Shown here piece by piece: positions 1-5,511 of a stretch of DNA of 7,128 nt (the stretch's first letter is position 1; the number at the start of each line of letters is the position of its first letter). The position numbers and the translations under genes are program-made. This DNA comes from Bacteroidales bacterium (GTDB taxonomy: Bacteria; Bacteroidota; Bacteroidia; Bacteroidales; UBA12077): the NCBI GenBank assembly GCA_030600625.1, contig JAUVLS010000067.1:1-7128 (forward strand), read 5' to 3'. The notes beneath the pieces were generated by a model. It was not told the origin of the DNA. It made no database searches and was given only the letters and a program-made list of their open reading frames with translations.

Positions 1-227
1 TAACTATAGCCTTTGCTTTGAGTGAAAACTTCATCAAAATCTTTTATTGAAAAACTCAATATCTCATTAATATTAAAACCAGAGTTCTCAACAAGCTCTC
101 GATTTATTAATTCAATAGTTTCCTCATAATTTTCAACTAAACTTGATGGAATCAGCTTGCCTATTAAGTATCTTAACAGAGTGCTGATTTTTTCAATTTC
201 TCGTAAAATAAAATCTTTTTGTTGCAT
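1..227 (-). CDS. Small protein of unknown function, 3' end cut by window edge
   Basis: An open minus-strand frame starts with ATG at 227 and stays open for 75 codons to the left edge, so the C-terminus is missing. The protein begins MQQKDFILREIEKI and continues as a charged, helix-prone sequence (for example LVENYEETIELINREL) with no signal peptide, membrane segment or cysteine, so a cytoplasmic protein is expected. The start resembles small bacterial families opening with a Q-K/Q-D-[FY]-I-x-R-x-I-E pattern (the DUF6483 type comes to mind), but this assignment is weak and no function is known to me. The ATG lies one base after the TAG of a short upstream frame (229-327), a spacing typical of translationally coupled operon genes. 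The first 14 codons are duplicated exactly at 1352-1393. The start codon is supported by that conservation. Confidence 0.65.
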   Translation of the reverse strand, partial: MQQKDFILREIEKISTLLRYLIGKLIPSSLVENYEETIELINRELVENSGFNINEILSFSIKDFDEVFTQSKGYS

Positions 228-228
228 T
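185..228. repeat. 44-bp direct repeat, left copy
   Basis: This stretch is identical base for base to 1351-1394. In minus-strand terms it runs from one base before the ATG of the small gene at 227 to the first base of codon 15. The identity stops on both sides at different bases (c184 against t1350, c229 against g1395). It lies at the intact copy of the gene. Confidence 0.95.
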
Positions 229-327
229 CTAATTAAATATTATAGCACTTTCTTCAGGATCTTCAATATTATATTTTACATCGACTTTTTTATTTACATT
301 GTTATCGGCTTTTATTTTTCTATTTTG
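229..327 (-). pseudogene. Start-less C-terminal tail of a lost upstream gene (32 codons)
   Basis: Directly after an in-frame TGA (330-328) the minus strand has 32 sense codons ending in TAG at 231-229, one base before the ATG of the small gene. The translation ends in EDPEESAIIFN and is rich in Lys, Asp, Glu and Asn, which reads like a genuine protein terminus rather than random AT-rich DNA. There is no in-frame ATG, GTG or TTG, and its first codons overlap the 3' end of the nuclease gene in another frame. I read it as the remaining 3' end of a gene that once preceded the small gene in an operon and lost its body when the nuclease segment arrived. The parent protein is not recognised. It could still be chance, since 32 open codons alone are weak evidence. 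Confidence 0.4.
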
Positions 328-1292
328 TCAAGAATTTTGCTAATAGTTTTTATGTTTTCAATTGTTTTCTCCATGTCTATTATATTTTCAGAATTTGTAA
401 TTCTATATTCATCTTTTAATATTGCAACTGTCATATAATGACCATTCCCAAATTTTGAAGGTTTAATAACATCAATGTTGAGCTTTTTACTAATTCCAAT
501 AATTGTATTATGTATTTTGTTTCTTATCTCACTACGTTTATTTTTTTCTTTTACTGATACTTTAAAACAAAATCTATTTTCCTCTATTTGTAAGTAAACT
601 TTTCCATATTCTATTTCAACTCGAAACCACCAAAATCCCATAAAACCACCTGACCGATTAGGGATATAATTCCATCCGCCTTCTTTTAACTCTTTTCTTA
701 AATTAATAAAGAAACCAATCCAATTATCATCATACCATTTATCAATAGGTTTAGTCAGATAACTATTCCTTTTGTTCTCAATATTTTGAAGATATTTTTT
801 AAAATCTTCAAAAATGTCATTTTTAACACCCAATTCTAAACCATAATTAAGAATGGATAAAAAATCCTTTCTTAGAAATAATTTATAACCATTTTTGATA
901 ACATCGTTATAATTATCTTGGTCACCTGTCTTAAAATATATTGAAATTATTTTATCTTTTGAAAAGTCTTGTTTTATATGCTCAAAATATCTTTTTAACT
1001 GCCCTGAATGATTTTTTGTATTTGTTTTATCTTCAATTATTATAGCATATTCATGATTCACTATACATAAAACATCAATGTTTTCGTATTGTTTTTTTAC
1101 AACAATATTATTATATTTTAATGGTTTTTCAATATTACCTTTCTCAAAAAAGGTGTTGATTAATCTAATTGCAACTTTATTTAAAGAACTATCCTTCTGT
1201 TCATTTTCAGGATTTGCCCACTCTAATAGCCAACAAATAAAAGCATCTTGACTTAATTCAGTTGTTGCATATTTGAATAAATTTGGTCTCAT
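312..1292 (-). CDS. PD-(D/E)XK nuclease superfamily protein (PDDEXK_4-like)
   Basis: The 326-residue protein has the layout of the PDDEXK_4 type (Pfam PF14281). The N-terminal ELSQDAFICWLLEW (residues 12-25) is a signature of this group, with E12 a likely early acidic residue. The nuclease core follows: N71-I-D73 on a strand, then a hydrophobic strand leading to E87-D-K89, which fits the D-x(n)-[DE]xK active site, then Q98 and Y102 in GQLKRYF on the following helix. The C-terminal half (about 180-326) is rich in Trp, Phe and Lys and has no motif I recognise; it may bind DNA or a partner. There is no signal peptide or membrane helix, so it should act on nucleic acid in the cytoplasm. Members occur in phages and defence regions, but a solitary gene does not prove a defence role. 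It is bracketed by a 44-bp direct repeat and sits between gene remnants. The ATG at 1292 keeps the conserved N-terminus and lies 23 bases after the stop of the remnant at 1316-1393, which it may share transcription with. Confidence 0.82.
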   Translation of the reverse strand: MRPNLFKYATTELSQDAFICWLLEWANPENEQKDSSLNKVAIRLINTFFEKGNIEKPLKYNNIVVKKQYENIDVLCIVNHEYAIIIEDKTNTKNHSGQLKRYFEHIKQDFSKDKIISIYFKTGDQDNYNDVIKNGYKLFLRKDFLSILNYGLELGVKNDIFEDFKKYLQNIENKRNSYLTKPIDKWYDDNWIGFFINLRKELKEGGWNYIPNRSGGFMGFWWFRVEIEYGKVYLQIEENRFCFKVSVKEKNKRSEIRNKIHNTIIGISKKLNIDVIKPSKFGNGHYMTVAILKDEYRITNSENIIDMEKTIENIKTISKILDKIEK

Positions 1293-1315
1293 ATTTCAAG
1301 TTATTTTAAGAATTT

Positions 1316-1393
1316 CTAAATCTTGGCTTTAATTGCCGATAACATAATTTTGATTTTTTCAATTTCTCGTAAAATAAAATCTTTTTGTTGCAT
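1316..1393 (-). pseudogene. Truncated paralogue of the small MQQKDF gene (25 codons)
   Basis: ATG at 1393 opens a frame of 25 codons that ends with TAG at 1318-1316. The first 14 residues, MQQKDFILREIEKI, are identical to those of the gene at 1-227. The next residues, KIMLSAIKAKI, still align without gaps to STLLRYLIGKL in the intact gene (L17 and K24 identical, several hydrophobic positions conserved), although the DNA there is only about half identical. This suggests a diverged paralogue that was cut short rather than a simple target-site copy. With its stop 23 bases before the nuclease ATG it could now act as a leader peptide frame that is transcribed and perhaps translationally coupled with the nuclease. 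Confidence 0.6.
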
Positions 1394-1394
1394 T
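1351..1394. repeat. 44-bp direct repeat, right copy
   Basis: This is an exact copy of 185-228 in the same orientation, placed 1166 bases further right. It covers the start of the truncated paralogue from one base before its ATG. The DNA between the two copies holds the nuclease gene, so the pair is a candidate record of insertion, gene conversion or unequal recombination. Confidence 0.95.
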
Positions 1395-1461
1395 GTCTAT
1401 ATAGGGTAAAATGATTCTTTTTAATCTTAATAAAACATCTAATAAACTAATTTAAACAATA

Positions 1462-2229
1462 ATGTTCAAATATTTAATATTATTTCTTTCTTTTAGCTTA
1501 TTACATTTAAATAGCGACTCTCAAGAAGTTAAAATTCACTATTTAGGTCATTCTGCTTTTGTATTAACATTAGAGAAAGTTACTGTAGTTGCGGATTATG
1601 GTAAACCAAACGCATGGAAGGAGTGGGGGTGGGATAGCCCAATTCATAATATAGGAGATTTAATCCCGGATGTAATTGTTTATTCTCATTTGCATGAAGA
1701 CCATTATGACTCAACCAGAATTCCCAAAGGTGTAAAGCATATTTTGAATAATGGAAAAGGCTTAGAACTTGAAGATTTAAATATTATACCAATTCCAACC
1801 TGCGAAAATCAATTTGGGATATTTGATAACACAAGTTATTTATTTACATATAAAGGATTTAATATATTACATACCGGCGATATTCAGGGAATGATTGCAA
1901 ATATTGAAAATGATTCTATTGCTGATTATTTCAAAAATAACTATCCTGAAAATATTGATTTATTGATTATGCCTATCGAAGGCAAAATAAAATATATTCC
2001 ACAAGCTGAAAAGTTTATTCGTTTACTTAATCCTAAAAGAGTTATTCCAACTCATTATTGGAGCCAGGAGTATTTAGATGAGTTTATTGTGTATTTGAAA
2101 GAAAAGAACAGTTTAGAAACGAGTTTTAAAATCAACCATATTAAACAAAGTAAGTTCTATTTGAAAAGCAATTATAATTCCGACTCAATTTCTATTTTTA
2201 TACTTAAAGCCAGGGCATTTACACTATAA
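1462..2229 (+). CDS. Predicted exported metallo-beta-lactamase-fold hydrolase (UlaG-like)
   Basis: The 255-residue protein begins with a probable Sec signal peptide (MFKYLILFLSFSLLHLNS, with cleavage likely near residues 19-22), so the enzyme should be periplasmic. The mature part starts EVKIHYLGHSAFVL, the first strands of a UlaG-type metallo-beta-lactamase fold (PF13483/PF12706 group). Metal ligands are visible: H76-L-H78-E-D80-H81, H137 and D140 in HTGD, and H198 in PTHYW. The MPIEG at 170-174 is also typical of this branch. All residues expected for a binuclear site are present, so the enzyme looks intact; the substrate cannot be told. It is transcribed away from the nuclease. A 95-base gap with its own promoter separates it from the metal-related genes, so it is probably not part of that operon. 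Residues from about 210 on form a C-terminal part without recognisable motif. The ATG at 1462 is chosen because it gives the signal peptide. Confidence 0.85.
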   Translation: MFKYLILFLSFSLLHLNSDSQEVKIHYLGHSAFVLTLEKVTVVADYGKPNAWKEWGWDSPIHNIGDLIPDVIVYSHLHEDHYDSTRIPKGVKHILNNGKGLELEDLNIIPIPTCENQFGIFDNTSYLFTYKGFNILHTGDIQGMIANIENDSIADYFKNNYPENIDLLIMPIEGKIKYIPQAEKFIRLLNPKRVIPTHYWSQEYLDEFIVYLKEKNSLETSFKINHIKQSKFYLKSNYNSDSISIFILKARAFTL

Positions 2230-2264
2230 ATTATTCAATAATATCATTTTGCTATAAAAGAAAA

Positions 2265-2282
2265 TAAGATATTTTTATCTTA
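2265..2282. promoter_or_regulatory. Inverted repeat in the promoter region of the metal-related genes
   Basis: Perfect 7-bp arms (taagata at 2265-2271, tatctta at 2276-2282) flank four T. The element ends 18 bases before the -7 box at 2301 and so covers the place where the -33 element would lie, a suitable position for a repressor or activator site. The alternative is a weak hairpin ending the transcript of the hydrolase gene 36 bases upstream, but the stem is all A/T except one pair. Short AT-rich palindromes arise often by chance in such DNA. Confidence 0.35.
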
Positions 2283-2300
2283 AATAATAAACATATTCGC

Positions 2301-2308
2301 TATTTTTG
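2301..2308 (+). promoter_or_regulatory. Bacteroidota-type -7 promoter box
   Basis: The octamer tatttttg fits the Bacteroidota -7 consensus TAnnTTTG exactly, 16 bases before the ATG at 2325. Transcription would start near 2314-2316, giving a very short leader, so there is no room for a normal ribosome binding site. No clear TTTG is seen at the -33 position, which would fit a promoter needing an activator. Confidence 0.5.
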
Positions 2309-2324
2309 CGTTTAACTATTTGAA

Positions 2325-2711
2325 ATGAAACGATTCTTAGTAACTATATTGTCTTTATTTTATTTGCTGCTTTCTACAAGTGCTGCTATAAACATACATT
2401 ATTGTGGTGGAGAATTGGAAAGTATTAAAGTAAATTCTAATCCTGTAAGTTGTTGTTGTGGCGATATAGAAATGTCAAATTCTTGTTGTCAGGATGAAAA
2501 ACTTATATTGGAATTAGATGTGGATCAACAAATAGTTTCATTTACTAATATTATTCCTGAGAATTTATTTGCGATTATTTATATATCATATGGATTCGAT
2601 TTTATTCGAGAGCCTGAGATCGAAGAAATAAATATCAGGAATTATGATATTCCACCACCTAAATTAGAACCAATCTGGTTAATAAACTGTACACTTACTT
2701 ATTACGGATAA
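2325..2711 (+). CDS. HYC_CC_PP family exported protein
   Basis: The 128-residue protein carries a signal peptide (residues 1-20, ending in STSAA) followed by all three features for which this Bacteroidota family is named: H25-Y26-C27 in INIHYCGGELESI, a Cys cluster C43-C44-C45 with a second pair C54-C55, and the prolines P110-P112 near the C-terminus. The mature part is small and cysteine-rich (C27, C43-45, C54-55, C122) and has no enzyme motif. The family has no proven function that I know of. Its cysteines and histidine, and its position just ahead of an HMA-domain protein and a TonB-dependent receptor, point to binding a soft metal such as copper in the periplasm or on the outer membrane. 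It is the first gene behind the promoter at 2301. Its stop codon (2709-2711) forms part of an inverted repeat that extends to the next gene. Confidence 0.85.
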   Translation: MKRFLVTILSLFYLLLSTSAAINIHYCGGELESIKVNSNPVSCCCGDIEMSNSCCQDEKLILELDVDQQIVSFTNIIPENLFAIIYISYGFDFIREPEIEEINIRNYDIPPPKLEPIWLINCTLTYYG

Positions 2712-2786
2712 TTTATAAGTTTCTCATATTTATTTAGATAATTATACCATTATCTAAAATATTTTTATTTGTAAACTTATAAATTA
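2709..2786. promoter_or_regulatory. Nested inverted repeats between HYC_CC_PP and HMA genes
   Basis: Two perfect inverted repeats are nested here. The outer arms are 14 bp (2709-2722 and 2773-2786); the left arm includes the stop codon of the upstream gene and the right arm ends 7 bases before the next ATG. The inner arms are 10 bp (2733-2742, tttagataat; 2749-2758, attatctaaa) around a 6-base loop. In RNA this would form a long two-tier hairpin that places the HMA ribosome binding region in a stem; in DNA the arms could be operator sites. A weak -7-like box (tttatttg, 2764-2771) overlaps the region, so a second promoter is possible. A role as partial terminator between the two genes is another option, though there is almost no G/C in the stems. 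Confidence 0.55.
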
Positions 2787-2793
2787 AGAAATC

Positions 2794-3156
2794 ATGAAAA
2801 CAATAATAAAATTAATATTATCCGTAATTTTTATATCAATATTTACTCTTAACATAACAGCACAAGAAAAGGCTTCAAAAATTGATACTGTAAAATTTGA
2901 AGTAAAAGGTGTTTGTGGTTTATGTAAAGATCGTATCGAAAACGCAGCACTTATAAAAGGAGTAAAGTGGGTTGAATGGGACAAGTCAACTGATACTTTA
3001 ACTGTTATTTATCGTGTTGATAAAACGAAACTACCCGATATTCATAAATCTATAGCCGAAGCAGGACATACTACTGATATGGTTGAATGTAATATCGATG
3101 CATATAATAAACTGCCCGCATGTTGTGCCTACATGGGTGATGCTAAAAAGCATTAA
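2794..3156 (+). CDS. Exported heavy-metal-associated (HMA) domain protein
   Basis: The 120-residue protein starts with a signal peptide (residues 1-23, ITAQ|EK). Residues about 31-97 form one HMA domain: the strand TVKFEVKG leads into V40-C41-G-L-C44, the CxxC that binds Cu(I) or another soft metal, followed by the expected helix and the strand TLTVIYR. The loop lacks the usual Met-Thr before CxxC (GVCGLC instead of GMTCxxC), as is common in exported Bacteroidota members. A short C-terminal extension adds C99 and the motif YNKLPACCAY (104-113, with C110-C111), a tail I associate with metal-binding envelope proteins in this phylum. It probably acts as a periplasmic metal carrier rather than a cytoplasmic CopZ-type chaperone. 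It is followed after 2 bases by the receptor gene, and the TAATAATG junction suggests translational coupling. Confidence 0.88.
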   Translation: MKTIIKLILSVIFISIFTLNITAQEKASKIDTVKFEVKGVCGLCKDRIENAALIKGVKWVEWDKSTDTLTVIYRVDKTKLPDIHKSIAEAGHTTDMVECNIDAYNKLPACCAYMGDAKKH

Positions 3157-3158
3157 TA

Positions 3159-5396
3159 ATGCGTCGAATATTTTTAGCAGTTTTGTTCGGAATCCTTTTT
3201 CAAAGTCTTTGGGCACAACAAGACATTACTTATTTAAAAGGAAAAGTAACTGAGCAAATTGAAAGTAAAGAATTGCCTGTTATTGGAGCGAATGTATACT
3301 GGAATAATACTACAGTTGGTACTACTACTGATGTTAATGGAAATTTTAAACTAAGCAAACTAAAAACAAATAACCAACTGGTAATTAGTTATGTCGGGTA
3401 CAGGAGCGATACGGTTATTATTAATAATCAGGATTTTTTGGCGGTAGCTTTAAAAAATTCAGTTGATCTTAATGAAGTTACAGTTACATACAGAAGAAAA
3501 GCTACTGAAGTAAGTTTATTAGATCCATTAAATACGAATGTAATTGGAGGGAAGGAGCTTTTAAAAGCTGCATGTTGTAACTTAAGTGAAAGTTTTGAGA
3601 CAAATCCTTCGGTGGATGTTTCGTTTACTGATGCTGTTACCGGAACACGTCAGATTCAAATGCTGGGATTAGCAGGGCCGTATATACAAATTACACGTGA
3701 AAATATGCCAGATATTCGTGGATTATCTGCGGTTTATGGTCTTACATATATTCCTGGTCCCTGGATTGAAAGTATTAATTTGAATAAAGGTGCAGGGTCT
3801 GTTGTAAATGGTTATGAAAGTATAACTGGTCAAATTGATGTAAATCTTAAACATCCTGAAAGCATGGATAAATTGCATCTGAATGTTTATGGAAATCAAA
3901 AGGGCAGAATAGAGCTAAATGCAAATATTCAAGCTGATGTTGGGGAAAAGTTTGAAACAGCCTTGCTTTTGCACGGAATGAATAATTCGTTTAAAGACGA
4001 TCATAACGGAGATAATTTTCTGGATCATACTATGGGAGAACAATATGTTTTATTAAATCGCTGGGAATTACATAACAATAAAGGCATTCATTTTCAAGTG
4101 GGAGTGAAAGGAATATATGTTGATAAAACAGGAGGAGAGATAGATTTTGATCCTGACATAGATGAAGGCACAACAAATTCGTGGGGAATGAATATGCATA
4201 CCGAAAGATATGAGGGTTGGGCTAAACTGGGTAAGGTTAATATTGAAAAACCCTGGCAGAGTGTAGGATTCCAAATATCAGGAGCAACACATAAGCAAAC
4301 TTCGTATTTTGGTTTAAGCAATTATGATGCAAGCCAGAATACCTTTTATGCGAACTTATTGTATCAATCAATTATAAAAAATACAAATCATAAATTTAAA
4401 ACTGGTATAAGCTTTCAATATGATGATTATAAAGAATTATTGAATACAGTAAATTTTGATCGAATTGAATCAGTACCGGGAGCATTTTTTGAATACACTT
4501 ATAATCATTTGGAAAAATTCAATGCAATTGTAGGATTCCGGGGTGATTATCATAATGAATATGGTGCTTTTGTTACACCGAGGGTTCATTTAAGATATTC
4601 GATTAATGATAATACAACATTAAGGGCTTCAGGTGGTCGTGGCCAGCGATCGGCTAATATAATTTCTGAAAACACAGGGATTTTGGCAAGCTCCAGACAG
4701 TTTATTATAAATGGAGACGGAAGTGATAAACCGTATGGTTTAGATCCTGAAATAGCATGGAATTATGGATTAAACCTGACATATAAATTTACTCTGGATT
4801 ATAGAAATGGCTTTGTGAGTATTGATTTTTACCGTACAGATTTTCAAAATCAGATTGTAGTTGATTTAGATCAAAATCCACAACAAGCTATATTCTATAA
4901 TTTGGATGGAGAATCATATTCGAATAGTTTTCAGGCACAATTTGATTACGAGTTGATAAATCGGCTCGATTTTAGAATCGCATATCGTTGGTACGATGTG
5001 AAAACAACTTACAATGGGAATTTAAAAGAAAAGCCATTGGTAGCTGGTCATAGAGCATTTATAAATTTAGCTTACGAAACTAAAATGCACTGGAAATTTG
5101 ATTATACTATAAACTGGCAGGGACAAAAAAGAATTCCTGATATGTCGACAAATCCTGTAGAATACCAATTGGATTCATATTCTCCGAATTTCTTTTTGAT
5201 GAATGCTCAAATAAGCAAAAGCTGGCAGCATAGCTTTGATCTTTATGCAGGGATAGAAAATTTATTAAATTATAAACAAAAAGACCCGATATTAGCAAGC
5301 GATCAGCCTTTTAGTCAATATTTTGACAGCTCATTAATTTGGGGACCGGTAACAGGAAGAAATGTGTACTTTGGTATGAGGTATAATATTGAATAA
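3159..5396 (+). CDS. TonB-dependent receptor with CarboxypepD-reg-like domain, probably metal-related
   Basis: The 745-residue protein has a signal peptide (1-20, LWAQ|QD), a CarboxypepD-reg-like domain (about 26-98, from LKGKVTE to VALKN; PF13715 type) and a TonB-box-like stretch LNEVTVT (104-110). A plug domain (about 118-230, PF07715) ends in AGSVVNGYESITGQIDV, and the rest is the outer-membrane beta-barrel to the C-terminus (MRYNIE). The length is normal for a complete receptor of this class. The plug carries an unusual adjacent cysteine pair, C139-C140 in KAACCNLSESF, a sequence I know from receptors found beside HMA and HYC_CC_PP genes in Bacteroidota. Together with the neighbours this supports transport of a metal, most plausibly copper or a copper complex, through the outer membrane using TonB energy. 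Substrate and direction are inferred, not shown. The ATG at 3159 is fixed by the signal peptide and the 2-base gap to the HMA gene. A strong terminator follows 71 bases after the stop. Confidence 0.9.
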   Translation: MRRIFLAVLFGILFQSLWAQQDITYLKGKVTEQIESKELPVIGANVYWNNTTVGTTTDVNGNFKLSKLKTNNQLVISYVGYRSDTVIINNQDFLAVALKNSVDLNEVTVTYRRKATEVSLLDPLNTNVIGGKELLKAACCNLSESFETNPSVDVSFTDAVTGTRQIQMLGLAGPYIQITRENMPDIRGLSAVYGLTYIPGPWIESINLNKGAGSVVNGYESITGQIDVNLKHPESMDKLHLNVYGNQKGRIELNANIQADVGEKFETALLLHGMNNSFKDDHNGDNFLDHTMGEQYVLLNRWELHNNKGIHFQVGVKGIYVDKTGGEIDFDPDIDEGTTNSWGMNMHTERYEGWAKLGKVNIEKPWQSVGFQISGATHKQTSYFGLSNYDASQNTFYANLLYQSIIKNTNHKFKTGISFQYDDYKELLNTVNFDRIESVPGAFFEYTYNHLEKFNAIVGFRGDYHNEYGAFVTPRVHLRYSINDNTTLRASGGRGQRSANIISENTGILASSRQFIINGDGSDKPYGLDPEIAWNYGLNLTYKFTLDYRNGFVSIDFYRTDFQNQIVVDLDQNPQQAIFYNLDGESYSNSFQAQFDYELINRLDFRIAYRWYDVKTTYNGNLKEKPLVAGHRAFINLAYETKMHWKFDYTINWQGQKRIPDMSTNPVEYQLDSYSPNFFLMNAQISKSWQHSFDLYAGIENLLNYKQKDPILASDQPFSQYFDSSLIWGPVTGRNVYFGMRYNIE

Positions 5397-5401
5397 GAAA
5401 G

Positions 5402-5503
5402 GGGTTGTTGAAAAAGTTCAATTATCTTATAGAGAGTCTAATATTTAAAATTGTTTACGTACAGGGCAATAAAAAGGGTTGTCAAATACTTTTTCGACAA
5501 CCC
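5402..5503. repeat. 102-bp segment with inverted 16-bp ends
   Basis: The left end gggttgttgaaaaagt (5402-5417) is the reverse complement of 5488-5503 with one difference (T5409), which would pair as G-U in RNA. The right end overlaps the right arm of the terminator. The segment therefore has the form of a small non-autonomous element, or it offers a pairing that competes with the terminator stem. No target-site duplication is visible at the edges, so mobility is unproven. Confidence 0.5.
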
Positions 5504-5511
5504 TTTTTATT
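5468..5511. terminator. Bidirectional rho-independent terminator
   Basis: A perfect 16-bp stem (5468-5483 and 5496-5511) with a 12-base loop has a GC core, gggttgtc/gacaaccc, and A/T tracts on both outer sides, so each strand yields a hairpin ending in a U-run. It lies between convergent genes: 71 bases after the stop of the receptor (plus) and directly beside the stop codon of the kinase (minus, 5512-5514). It should end transcripts from both sides. Confidence 0.88.

Noticed and set aside
157..438. Plus-strand open frame of 93 codons rich in Phe and Ile
   Set aside because: It is antisense to the small gene, the tail remnant and the nuclease 3' end, and its composition (mostly F, I, S) is that of reversed AT-rich coding DNA.
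185..1394. Two-repeat CRISPR or classic attL/attR integrative element
   Set aside because: Only two copies 1166 bases apart exist, with no spacers and no Cas gene, and no integrase or transposase lies between or beside them, so neither label is supported beyond the repeat itself.
1395..1461. Divergent promoters between the remnant and the hydrolase gene
   Set aside because: The region must hold promoters if both sides are transcribed, but I see no box that fits TAnnTTTG with a -33 element on either strand.
2784..3216. Minus-strand open frames opposite the HMA gene
   Set aside because: They are antisense to a gene with clear domain motifs and have no support of their own.
4068..4321. Two overlapping minus-strand open frames inside the receptor gene
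   Set aside because: They are antisense to a well-supported beta-barrel coding region and have no recognisable features.
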